Shown: positions 9,606 to 17,547 of the stretch, one piece after another
How the letters are laid out: each line of letters starts with the position of its first letter
Numbering within the stretch: the first letter of the stretch is position 1
Assembly (NCBI GenBank): GCA_900768015.1
Contig: CAAGBI010000062.1
Coordinates: 87,881-151,880 of the forward strand
Direction: 5' to 3'
DNA: 64,000 nucleotides
From: an uncultured Alistipes sp.
GTDB taxonomy: Bacteria; Bacteroidota; Bacteroidia; Bacteroidales; Rikenellaceae
The notes under the pieces: generated by a model
Seen by the model: only the letters and a program-made list of their open reading frames with translations
Told to the model about the DNA's origin: nothing
The model's database searches: none
Made by a program: the position numbers and the translations under genes

Positions 9606-10634
9606 TTACTTCTTCTCTGCAGTCGAGAGTAGTCCGCATGCCGCCTCAATGTCCTCGCCACGCGATGCACGCAGGGTGGTCTGTATGCCACGCTTGGTTA
9701 GCGTGTCGCGGAACTCGATAATCTTCTCAAGGTCGGGAGAGAAGAATGGCGAGTCGGGAATCTTGTGGAAGCGGATAAGGTTGATGCGACACTTGATGCC
9801 GTCCAACAGGCGCGAGAGCTCCTTGATATGGCGGAACGAGCAGTTCATGCCCTCCAAGACGATATACTCGAACGAGACGCGGCGCTGGTGCGTAAAGTCG
9901 TAGCGACGCAAGATGTCGCACACCTCCTTAATAGAGTATGCGTTCTCAATCGGCATAATCTCCTTGCGCTCCTCGGGGAAGGGGTTATGCAGTGAGACTG
10001 CAATATGTACCTTCGACTCATCCAAGAGGCGGGGCAGCGTCTTGGCTACACCCGCAGTAGATACGGTGATGCGCGTAGGCGACCACGCCATGCCCCACTC
10101 TGAGGTGAGGATGTCGAGCGTGCGCATAAGGTTGTCGATGTTGTCGAGGGGCTCGCCCATGCCCATAAATACAAGGTTGGTGAGCTTGTCGCGCTCTGGA
10201 ATGGAGAGGACTTGATTTATGATCTCCGTTGCGGGGAGGTGGTGTCTAAAGCCCATGCGACCCGTAGCGCAGAACTTACAACCCATTTTGCAACCCGCCT
10301 GCGACGATACGCAGAGCGTCATGCGCTCGCCATCGGGGATAAGTGCGGACTCTATGTACTCGCCCTCCGAGGTGGCGAAGAGATACTTCTTGGTGCCATC
10401 GGTGGATGTCGACACCTTGAGGGGTGCGGAGAGACCGAGTTGGCAACGCTCCTTGAGGCGCTCGCGAGCTATTTTCGACAGGTTGGTCATGGCGTCGATG
10501 TCGGTCACGAAGCGCGTATATAGCCATCCTGCAATCTGCTTGGCAGCAAATTGTGGCAGCTCAAGTTCCTTACACAGAGCCTTCAGCTCATCGAGTGACA
10601 TGCCGTAGAGGCAGGGTTTTATATTCTTTGTCAT
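9606..10634 (-). CDS. rlmN: 23S rRNA/tRNA adenine C2-methyltransferase RlmN
   Basis: 342 residues. Radical SAM enzyme that methylates C2 of A2503 in 23S rRNA and A37 in some tRNAs. The CX3CX2C cluster motif is at Cys115, Cys119 and Cys122 (GCKMGCKFCATG). The methyl-carrying C-terminal Cys is about residue 333 (AACGLLS). VFMGMGEPLDN and the SLHNP motif are typical of the family. It is the first gene of a run that continues 21 bp later into GH97 and two GH92 genes, so a translation-related gene appears to lead a glycan-degrading operon. Confidence 0.96.
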   Translation of the reverse strand: MTKNIKPCLYGMSLDELKALCKELELPQFAAKQIAGWLYTRFVTDIDAMTNLSKIARERLKERCQLGLSAPLKVSTSTDGTKKYLFATSEGEYIESALIPDGERMTLCVSSQAGCKMGCKFCATGRMGFRHHLPATEIINQVLSIPERDKLTNLVFMGMGEPLDNIDNLMRTLDILTSEWGMAWSPTRITVSTAGVAKTLPRLLDESKVHIAVSLHNPFPEERKEIMPIENAYSIKEVCDILRRYDFTHQRRVSFEYIVLEGMNCSFRHIKELSRLLDGIKCRINLIRFHKIPDSPFFSPDLEKIIEFRDTLTKRGIQTTLRASRGEDIEAACGLLSTAEKK

Positions 10635-10659
10635 AGGGTTTCAACTACTTTACCGACTA

Positions 10660-10667
10660 CAAAATTA
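10660..10667 (-). promoter_or_regulatory. Candidate -7 box for the rlmN-GH97-GH92 operon
   Basis: Minus-strand TAATTTTG fits TAnnTTTG and lies 26 bp upstream of the rlmN ATG. No clear -33 TTTG at the usual spacing. Confidence 0.42.
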
Positions 10668-10720
10668 ATAAAAATTAAACATTTTTCGGTCTAAAATGAG
10701 TTTTTTTGGAATTTTATATA

Positions 10721-10728
10721 TATCTTTG
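10721..10728 (+). promoter_or_regulatory. Candidate -7 box for the TonB-like gene
   Basis: TATCTTTG, a perfect match to the Bacteroidetes -7 consensus. It implies an unusually long leader of about 130 nt before the ATG at 10866. Confidence 0.55.
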
Positions 10729-10865
10729 CATAGTGTAGTGTACACATAATGCGCGCGCATGCTACCCAAGGAGTGTACTTAGGTGCGTATCGTAGCTTGT
10801 ATGCTACATGAAAAATGGGCATTGCAACAGAACTAAGTAATTAAAAACTAAAAAAATATAATTAC

Positions 10866-11567
10866 ATGGAAGTTAAAAAATCTCCAAACGTAAACCTACA
10901 GAACTATAGAATGCTATTCTTGCTTGTAGGTCTTGCATTAGTATTGGGCATAACAGGCGTTGTGCTTTCAATTCCTTCAGCACGAGTAAGCGGCGAGTAC
11001 ACACCTCCCAAGGCTGAGACTACAGAGGTGGAGCAGATTGACAACACTCGTCAGGACATCCCCGAGCCCGAGGTACAGCCACAGAAGGCACAGGCACAGG
11101 TTGTAACGGATGTGCTTAACATCGTCTCTAACGACCAGAAGATCGAGACAAACATCGTCTTTACTGATGACGCTGACGACTTCGACGACTTCGAGATTGT
11201 AATCGAGGAGAAGGAGGAGGAGATCGAGGAGGAGGAGATCTTCGTAACTGTAGAGGAGATGCCCACATTCCAGGGTGGTGGTCTTCCCGAGTTCCGTAAC
11301 TGGGTGCAGTCACATGTTAAGTATCCTCAGATCGCTCTTGAGAACGGTATCCAGGGTAATGTAGTTATCCAGTTCGTCGTAGGCCCCGATGGCAAGATGA
11401 CAAACTTCAGGGTTCTCCAGTCGCCCGATAAGACCCTCTCAGATGCTACTATCGCAGTTCTCGAGGAGGCTAACAAGCTTAAGAAGGGTTGGAAGCCTGG
11501 TAAGCAGCGTGGTAAGGCTGTGAAGGTTTCATTCACATTGCCCGTGAAGTTCGCAATCCAGAACTAA
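10866..11567 (+). CDS. TonB family energy-transducing protein
   Basis: 233 residues: a short cytoplasmic N-terminus, one membrane helix (about 17-36), a very acidic periplasmic spacer (DDADDFDDFE..EEKEEEIEEEE, about 98-125) in place of the usual Pro-Lys repeats, and a C-terminal TonB domain (about 135-233, YPQIALENGIQGNVVIQFVV). It would pass proton-motive force to outer-membrane TonB-dependent transporters. No exbB, exbD or receptor gene is adjacent. The acidic linker is seen directly; its effect is unknown. Confidence 0.9.
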   Translation: MEVKKSPNVNLQNYRMLFLLVGLALVLGITGVVLSIPSARVSGEYTPPKAETTEVEQIDNTRQDIPEPEVQPQKAQAQVVTDVLNIVSNDQKIETNIVFTDDADDFDDFEIVIEEKEEEIEEEEIFVTVEEMPTFQGGGLPEFRNWVQSHVKYPQIALENGIQGNVVIQFVVGPDGKMTNFRVLQSPDKTLSDATIAVLEEANKLKKGWKPGKQRGKAVKVSFTLPVKFAIQN

Positions 11568-11592
11568 CGACACTGGTTGAATTTTGTAACAC

Positions 11593-11638
11593 AAGTAACG
11601 CACGAACGGGTATGTGGTCGTGCGTTACTTATTATATA
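11593..11638 (+). terminator. Terminator-like hairpin after the TonB gene
   Basis: A perfect 13-bp stem (11593-11605 with 11618-11630) closes a 12-nt loop and is followed by an A/T-rich tail. The tail is not a pure T-run. Confidence 0.65.
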
Positions 11639-11752
11639 TAAGGTATAGGTGGGCACTAAAATTGTGGTCAGCGTTGTGCGCAATGGTTGTGTGCAAGGCT
11701 ATGACCGCCTCCCCCATGTACCGCTAATATCACACTAATTAAGACCCTTTGG

Positions 11753-12985
11753 ATGAAAGAGGATAAGGTAAGCATAAAGCAGCGCCGCGAGGAGCCACTG
11801 CCCACAGTCGAGGAGCGCGAGACACGCGCGGTGCTCGTGGCGGTAATCCGCGATAGCCAAAACCCCGCTACGGCGGTGGAGTACCTCGATGAGTTGGAGT
11901 TCTTGGCCGAGACGGCAAACATAAAGTCGGTGAAGCGCTTCACACAGCGTCTGCCACAGCCACTATCGAAGATATATGTGGGCCCAGGTAAGCTCGAGGA
12001 GATTGCCGAGTGGTGCAAGGAGAATGAGATAGATGTTGCCATCTTCGATGACGAGCTCTCGCCCGCGCAGACACGCAACATCGAGCAGGTCATGCCCTGC
12101 CGCATCATGGACCGTACGCGCTTGATTCTCGACATCTTCATGTCGCGCGCGCAGACGGCATACGCCAAGACACAGGTGGAGTTGGCGCAGCACGAGTATA
12201 TGTTGCCACGCCTTGCCGGCTTGTGGACACACCTTGAGCGTCAGCGTGGTGGTACGGGTACGCGAGGTGGTGCTGGTGAGCGCGAGATTGAGACCGACCG
12301 CCGTATTGTGCGTAACCGCATATCGAAGCTCAAGGAGGACCTCAAGAAGATTGACCGTCAGATGGCGGTGCAGCGCTCAAACCGCGGACAGATGGTGCGC
12401 GTGGCGTTGGTGGGTTATACGAATGTGGGTAAGTCGACGCTTATGAACTTGCTCTCGAAGAGTGAGGTATTCGCTGAGAATAAGCTCTTTGCGACACTCG
12501 ACACCACGGTGCGTAAGGTCGTATTCGACAACCTCCCATTCCTTATGTCCGACACCGTAGGCTTCATCCGCAAGCTCCCCACGGAGCTTATCGAGTCGTT
12601 TAAGTCGACATTGGATGAGGTGCGCGAGGCAGATTTGCTGCTCCATGTCGTTGACATCTCGCACCCAGGCTTCGAGGACCAGATTGCCGTTGTTAAGCAG
12701 ACCCTCGCAGATATAGGCGCGGGCGATAAGCCTACATTCTTGGTATTCAACAAGATTGATGCTTATACATACACTCCCAAGGAGGAGGATGACCTCACTC
12801 CCGCAACGAAGGAGAATATGTCGCTCGACGACCTCAAAAAGAGCTGGATAGCGAAGGCCAACACGCCATGTATCTTCATCTCGGCACGCGATAAGACGGG
12901 TGTCGACAAACTCCGCAGCGACCTCTACGGCATGGTGCGCGAGATACATGCGGGACGCTATCCGTTTAATAATTTCTTATACTAA
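11753..12985 (+). CDS. hflX: Ribosome-associated GTPase HflX
   Basis: 410 residues. HflX splits stalled or stressed ribosomes. The N-terminal HflX domain (VYVGPGKLEEI..IFDDELSPAQTRNIE) is followed by the glycine-rich linker (GGTGTRGGAGEREIETDRR) and the G domain: G1 GYTNVGKST (about 219-227), G3 DTVGF, G4 NKID. The preceding 120 bp show no clear promoter. upp starts 27 bp downstream and is probably co-transcribed. Confidence 0.96.
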   Translation: MKEDKVSIKQRREEPLPTVEERETRAVLVAVIRDSQNPATAVEYLDELEFLAETANIKSVKRFTQRLPQPLSKIYVGPGKLEEIAEWCKENEIDVAIFDDELSPAQTRNIEQVMPCRIMDRTRLILDIFMSRAQTAYAKTQVELAQHEYMLPRLAGLWTHLERQRGGTGTRGGAGEREIETDRRIVRNRISKLKEDLKKIDRQMAVQRSNRGQMVRVALVGYTNVGKSTLMNLLSKSEVFAENKLFATLDTTVRKVVFDNLPFLMSDTVGFIRKLPTELIESFKSTLDEVREADLLLHVVDISHPGFEDQIAVVKQTLADIGAGDKPTFLVFNKIDAYTYTPKEEDDLTPATKENMSLDDLKKSWIAKANTPCIFISARDKTGVDKLRSDLYGMVREIHAGRYPFNNFLY

Positions 12986-13012
12986 AGTGCTAATAATCAA
13001 TACGATATAGTT

Positions 13013-13666
13013 ATGGTAAAGATACTAAACTCCGAAAATACTATTCTCAATAAGTTCCTCTCGCAGATGCGCGATAAGGGCGTGCAGGGGGACTCTATGC
13101 GCTTCCGCCGCAACATGGAGCGTGTGGGCGAGATTATGGCATACGAAATATCGAAGAGCCTCAACTACAAAACCCGCATGGTGGAGACACCCCTCGGCGT
13201 GGCCGCGGTGGAGGAGATTTCGGACAAGGTTGTTGTGGCTACCATCTTGCGTGCAGGCTTGCCCTTCCATCAGGGTTTTCTCAACTACTTCGATGATGCG
13301 GAGAATGGCTTCGTGTCTGCATTCCGCAAGAGCCGCCCCGATGGCTCGTTTATCGTAGATGTGGAGTATGTATCTACCTCATCACTAACGGGTAAGACCC
13401 TTATATTGGTTGACCCTATGCTCGCTACAGGCACATCGTTGATGCTCGTTTACGACGCACTTATTCGTCGTGCTGGCGAGCCCGACCACACCCACTTTGC
13501 TGCGGTGTTTGCCTCGGAGCAGGGTGTGGACTATGTTAAGCGCCACTGCAATACGGCGAAGTGTACGCTGTGGTGTGCCGCTGTGGATCAGGAACTTACA
13601 TCGAAGTCGTACATCGTGCCTGGCATTGGCGATGCGGGCGACCTGGCCTACGGAGTTAAGCTTTAA
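13013..13666 (+). CDS. upp: Uracil phosphoribosyltransferase
   Basis: 217 residues. Converts uracil and PRPP to UMP (pyrimidine salvage). The PRPP-binding loop LVDPMLATGTSL is at about residues 132-143, and the C-terminal uracil-binding stretch YIVPGIGDAGDLAYG is intact. Normal family length. Confidence 0.96.
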   Translation: MVKILNSENTILNKFLSQMRDKGVQGDSMRFRRNMERVGEIMAYEISKSLNYKTRMVETPLGVAAVEEISDKVVVATILRAGLPFHQGFLNYFDDAENGFVSAFRKSRPDGSFIVDVEYVSTSSLTGKTLILVDPMLATGTSLMLVYDALIRRAGEPDHTHFAAVFASEQGVDYVKRHCNTAKCTLWCAAVDQELTSKSYIVPGIGDAGDLAYGVKL

Positions 13667-13700
13667 GTATCGTGATAGCCCACGGATGGTGGGAGTGCAT

Positions 13701-13745
13701 AGGAGAGATATCGTCTTTTTGAAGGCGGCATCTCTCCTGTTGTTT
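13701..13745 (+). terminator. Hairpin terminator after upp
   Basis: A 9-bp stem (13701-13709 with 13730-13738) encloses a second small stem (GTCTT/AAGGC) and is followed by a short T-rich tail. Confidence 0.6.
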
Positions 13746-13798
13746 ATATCCAAAGGATATAGATTTTGGGTCGTTGGTTGAGAAAGGAGAGAAAATAT

Positions 13799-13829
13799 TT
13801 CGCTGTTTGAAAAATTTTGCTTAACTTTG
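13799..13829 (+). promoter_or_regulatory. Candidate promoter for iorAB
   Basis: TAACTTTG (13822-13829) with TTCG, three of four matches to TTTG, 19 bases upstream at 13799-13802. It lies 56 bp before the iorA start. Confidence 0.6.
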
Positions 13830-13885
13830 AAGATGCGAAATAGTGCAAAACAAATTTAGTACACAAACCTAAAAACTATACTAAT

Positions 13886-15511
13886 ATGAGAAAACTACTT
13901 CTCGGTGACGAGGCTATTGCTCAGGCCGCTATCGACTCTGGTCTATCGGGTGTCTATGCTTATCCTGGAACGCCTTCAACCGAAATCACAGAATTCATTC
14001 AGCTCCGCGAGGAGAAGCGCGGTGATGCAGAGAACAAGATCTGCTGCCGCTGGGCTACTAACGAGAAGACCGCTATGGAGGGTGCTCTCGGTATGTCGTA
14101 CATGGGTAAGCGCGCCCTTGTGTGTATGAAGCATGTGGGTATGAATGTCGCTGCCGACCCATTCGTAAACTCTGCTATGACAGGCGTTAACGGCGGTTTG
14201 GTTGTGGTTGCTGCTGACGACCCATCTATGCACTCATCACAGAACGAGCAGGACTCACGCTTCTATGGTAAGTTCGCCATGATGCCCATCTTCGAGCCCT
14301 CGAACCAGCAGGAGGCTTACGACATGACACGCGCAGCATTCGAGCTCTCGGAGGCTGTTAAGTTGCCCGTGTTGATGCGCGTAACAACCCGCATGGCACA
14401 CTCTCGCGCCGTGGTTAATGTAACTGAGGAGCCACGCAAGCAGAACGAGATTAACCGTCCTGAGGATGTGCGCACATGGATCTTGTTGCCCGCATTCGCA
14501 AAGAAGCGCTATGTGCAGCTCTTGGCTCAGCAGGATGACCTTATGAAGGCATCGTTGGAGTCGAAGTACAACTGCTACCGCAAGGGTACGAAGCCCGAGC
14601 TCGGCGTAATCTGCACAGGTATCGCATATAACTACTACATGGAGAATGTGGCTAACGCTGAGGAGCGTAGCGTGCTTAAGGTTGCACAGTATCCATTGCC
14701 CGTGGAGCTCATCGAGAAGATGGTTGCTGATGGCGCAAAGGAGATTCTCGTTATGGAGGAGGGTCAGCCCGTTGTTGAGGAGATGGTACGCGCTATCGTG
14801 CCCTCGACAGTGGCAGTTAAGGGCCGCTTGACAGGTGACCTCCCACGCGTTGGCGAGCTCAACCCCGACAGCGTACGCAAGTCGTTGGGCATGGAGGCTT
14901 TGGAGAACCTCGAGGCAGACGACATCGTTGTAGCACGCCCACCCGCATTGTGCCAGGGTTGCGGTCACCGCGATATGTACAAGGCGTTGAACGAGGTTGC
15001 TGCAGAGTATGAGAATCCCCGCATCTTCGGTGATATCGGCTGCTACACACTCGGCGCATTGCCCCCATTCCAGGCATTGCACGCCTGCGTAGAGATGGGT
15101 GCTTCAATCACCATGGCTAAGGGTGCTGCGGACGCTGGTCAGTTCCCCTCATTCGCAGTTATCGGCGACTCTACATTCACTCACTCAGGTATGACCGGTT
15201 TGTTGGACTGCGTTAACTCTAACGCAAATGTTGTTGTCGTTATCTCGGATAACCTCACAACAGGTATGACAGGTGGTCAGGACTCTGCAGGTACAGGCAA
15301 GATTGAGGATATCTGCCGTGGTGTAGGCGTTAAGCCCGAGCATGTGCGCGTTGTGGTGCCCCTTCCAAAGAACATGGAGGAGATTAAGTCTATCTTGCGC
15401 GAGGAGATTGAGTACAAGGGCGTATCAGTCATCATCCCACGCCGCGAGTGTATCCAGACAGCTAAGCGTCACGCCAAGGCACGCGCTGCAGCTGCTGCAA
15501 AGAAGGAGTAA
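13886..15511 (+). CDS. iorA: Indolepyruvate:ferredoxin oxidoreductase alpha subunit, lacking the C-terminal ferredoxin domain
   Basis: 541 residues. IorAB decarboxylates aryl-pyruvates (indole-, phenyl-, hydroxyphenyl-pyruvate) to aryl-acetyl-CoA with reduction of ferredoxin. The N-terminal pyrimidine-binding domain starts LLLGDEAIAQAAIDSGLSGVYAYPGTPS; the TPP domain carries CQGCGHRDMYKAL and GDIGCYTLGALPPFQ (about 381). Many IorA proteins end in an 8-Cys [4Fe-4S] ferredoxin module; this one stops after PRRECIQTAKRHAKARAAAAAKKE, so it lacks that module. iorB follows 35 bp later. Confidence 0.93.
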   Translation: MRKLLLGDEAIAQAAIDSGLSGVYAYPGTPSTEITEFIQLREEKRGDAENKICCRWATNEKTAMEGALGMSYMGKRALVCMKHVGMNVAADPFVNSAMTGVNGGLVVVAADDPSMHSSQNEQDSRFYGKFAMMPIFEPSNQQEAYDMTRAAFELSEAVKLPVLMRVTTRMAHSRAVVNVTEEPRKQNEINRPEDVRTWILLPAFAKKRYVQLLAQQDDLMKASLESKYNCYRKGTKPELGVICTGIAYNYYMENVANAEERSVLKVAQYPLPVELIEKMVADGAKEILVMEEGQPVVEEMVRAIVPSTVAVKGRLTGDLPRVGELNPDSVRKSLGMEALENLEADDIVVARPPALCQGCGHRDMYKALNEVAAEYENPRIFGDIGCYTLGALPPFQALHACVEMGASITMAKGAADAGQFPSFAVIGDSTFTHSGMTGLLDCVNSNANVVVVISDNLTTGMTGGQDSAGTGKIEDICRGVGVKPEHVRVVVPLPKNMEEIKSILREEIEYKGVSVIIPRRECIQTAKRHAKARAAAAAKKE

Positions 15512-15546
15512 GTCCGCTAATGCTAACATATAACTAAGAAACAATT

Positions 15547-16128
15547 ATGAAGAAAGATATCATTTTGGCAGGCGTCGGCGGACAGGGTATTCTGTCGATT
15601 GCTACGGTCATCGGCGAGGCTGCCATGGCCGAGGGTTGGAACATCAAGCAGGCTGAGGTTCACGGCATGAGCCAGCGTGGCGGCGATGTGCAGAGTAACT
15701 TGCGTCTCTCTACAGAGCCCATCGCATCGGACCTCATCGCTAAGGGTGGTGCCGACATCATCATCTCTTTGGAGCCTATGGAGGCATTGCGCTACTTGCA
15801 GTACTTGAAGAAGGATGGCTGGGTAGTGACATCAAATGTTCCCTTCATCAATATCCCTAACTACCCCGCAGAGGAGGAGCTTAACGCACACCTCGCGGCT
15901 TTGCCACACTGCGTGTCACTCAATGTTGAGGAGTTGGCTAAGGAGGCGGGTGCGCCTCTTCAGGCGGCAAACATGGTACTCTTGGGTGCTGCTATCCCCA
16001 TGCTCGACATAGAGTATGAGAAGATTGAGGCAGGTATACGCCGTATCTTCGCTCGTAAGGGTGAGGAGGTTATCGAGAAGAACCTTGCTGCAGTGCTTGC
16101 CGGTTATGAAAACTCAATTAAGAAATAA
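15547..16128 (+). CDS. iorB: Indolepyruvate:ferredoxin oxidoreductase beta subunit
   Basis: 193 residues. Pyruvate/ketoisovalerate oxidoreductase gamma-type domain: ILAGVGGQGILSIATVIGEAA binds the CoA/TPP interface, and EVHGMSQRGGDVQSNLR is the family signature. Partner of iorA. The aminotransferase ATG is 4 bp after its stop, so the three genes form a tight operon. Confidence 0.94.
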   Translation: MKKDIILAGVGGQGILSIATVIGEAAMAEGWNIKQAEVHGMSQRGGDVQSNLRLSTEPIASDLIAKGGADIIISLEPMEALRYLQYLKKDGWVVTSNVPFINIPNYPAEEELNAHLAALPHCVSLNVEELAKEAGAPLQAANMVLLGAAIPMLDIEYEKIEAGIRRIFARKGEEVIEKNLAAVLAGYENSIKK

Positions 16129-16132
16129 TAGC

Positions 16133-17449
16133 ATGGATAGACCATTAGATAAGCAGACCGTCGACAACATCTGTATCGCCAACGGCCTCCGCAACGCCAA
16201 GGAGCTTGGCGCGGCATCTATCCGTCAGTTCGTTAGCGTCGTTAAGGACATCGAGGCTAAGATGGGTGTGGAGTACATCCGCATGGAGATTGGTGAGCCA
16301 GGCCTCCCCGCCGAGCAGATCGGTATCGAGGCTGAGCACGAGGCGTTGCTCGCAGGCGTAGGCTCGAAGTACCCCCTCATCACAGGTATCGAGCCCCTCA
16401 CAAAGGAGGCATCGCGCTTCATCAAGGCCTTCATCAACCTCGACATCCCTCCCGTGTGCATCGTGCCTACGGTAGGCTCTATGCAGGGTGCCTTCGCTAC
16501 ATTCATGGCACTCAGCCAGATGCGTAAGGACCGCGACACCATCCTCTTCATCGACCCAGGCTTCCCTGTGCAGAAGGCGCAGTGCAAAGTTCAGGGTATT
16601 CGCTTTGAGTCGTTCGATGTTATCGACTACCGTGGCAAGAAGCTTGAGGAGAAGCTCGAGGAGGTGCTCTCATCGGGTCGCATCAGCGGTATGATATACT
16701 CTAACCCCAACAACCCCACATGGATGTGCCTCAACGAGGAGGAGTTGGAGATTATCGGTCGCATGGCTACGAAGTACGATGTTATCGTTGTCGAGGACTT
16801 GGCATACCTCAATATGGACTTCCGCGAGGACCGCTCGAAGCCCTTCGAGGCGCCATACCAGCCCTCTGTAGCGCGCTACACAAACAACTGCTTGCACCTC
16901 TTGTCAGGCTCGAAGATGTTCTCATACGCAGGTCAGCGTATCGCCATCGTGGCTATGAACCCCGCACTCGCGGAGCGTTGCTATGAGGCTCTCGCTGAGA
17001 AGTATGGCAACGACGGTGAGTTCCGCCGTAACTTCATCTTCAACATCCTCTATGTGTTGTCGTCGGGTGTTCCTCACTCTGCGCAGTACGCCCTCGCTGC
17101 TATGTTCCGTGCAGCGTCGGATGGTCGTCTGAACTATGTTGAGCACACTCGCGAGTATGCACGCCGCGCGCAGAAGGTTAAGGAGATTATGGTTAAGAAT
17201 GGCTTCCACATCGTCTACGATAAGGACTGCGATCAGGATGTTTCGGACGGCTTCTTCTTCACCTTCGGCTATAAGGATATGACTGGCGAGCAGCTCATCA
17301 ATAAGCTCATCTACTACGGTATCTCGGCTATCACCCTCGCACCTACGGGTAGCTCGCGTCAGGGCTTGCGTGGTTGCGTGTCGATGATTTCGGACTACCA
17401 GTACGATGAACTTGACAAGAGATTGAGACTCTTCAGCCAGGATTATTAA
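16133..17449 (+). CDS. Class I/II PLP-dependent aminotransferase
   Basis: 438 residues from ATG 16133 (MDRPLDKQTVDN); a longer open frame begins inside iorB but would overlap it by 113 bp, so it was rejected. Fold-type I signs: NPNNPTW, VVEDLAY and the PLP lysine in LSGSKMFSYAGQR (about residue 261). Position directly after iorAB suggests it supplies their aryl-pyruvate by transaminating aromatic amino acids, or runs the reverse, assimilatory direction (inference). Substrate cannot be read from sequence. Confidence 0.88.
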   Translation: MDRPLDKQTVDNICIANGLRNAKELGAASIRQFVSVVKDIEAKMGVEYIRMEIGEPGLPAEQIGIEAEHEALLAGVGSKYPLITGIEPLTKEASRFIKAFINLDIPPVCIVPTVGSMQGAFATFMALSQMRKDRDTILFIDPGFPVQKAQCKVQGIRFESFDVIDYRGKKLEEKLEEVLSSGRISGMIYSNPNNPTWMCLNEEELEIIGRMATKYDVIVVEDLAYLNMDFREDRSKPFEAPYQPSVARYTNNCLHLLSGSKMFSYAGQRIAIVAMNPALAERCYEALAEKYGNDGEFRRNFIFNILYVLSSGVPHSAQYALAAMFRAASDGRLNYVEHTREYARRAQKVKEIMVKNGFHIVYDKDCDQDVSDGFFFTFGYKDMTGEQLINKLIYYGISAITLAPTGSSRQGLRGCVSMISDYQYDELDKRLRLFSQDY

Positions 17450-17502
17450 GATTTTGAATAGCAGGTTGCTATACAATTTCTTCGGTAAAGATTATTAATG
17501 GT

Positions 17503-17533
17503 AGGGCTGCCCCCAACAAGGACAGCCCTTTTC
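17503..17533 (+). terminator. Terminator between the aminotransferase and CoA-transferase genes
   Basis: AGGGCTG (17503-17509) pairs with CAGCCCT (17523-17529), followed by TTTT. It suggests partial uncoupling of the CoA-transferase from iorAB. Confidence 0.65.
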
Positions 17534-17547
17534 AAAGAATAGTGCGT

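Noticed and set aside
14255..15082. A 275-codon open frame antisense to iorA
   Set aside because: It lies wholly inside iorA, is rich in Leu, His, Cys and Val as expected from the reverse complement of biased codons, and matches no family.
16016..16132. Upstream extension of the aminotransferase frame
   Set aside because: Would overlap iorB by over 100 bp and adds Arg-rich sequence not typical of the family; the ATG at 16133 gives the normal N-terminus.
17542..17547. GTG start for the CoA-transferase
   Set aside because: Possible, but the ATG at 17548 gives the standard start and lies at a normal distance from the upstream terminator.
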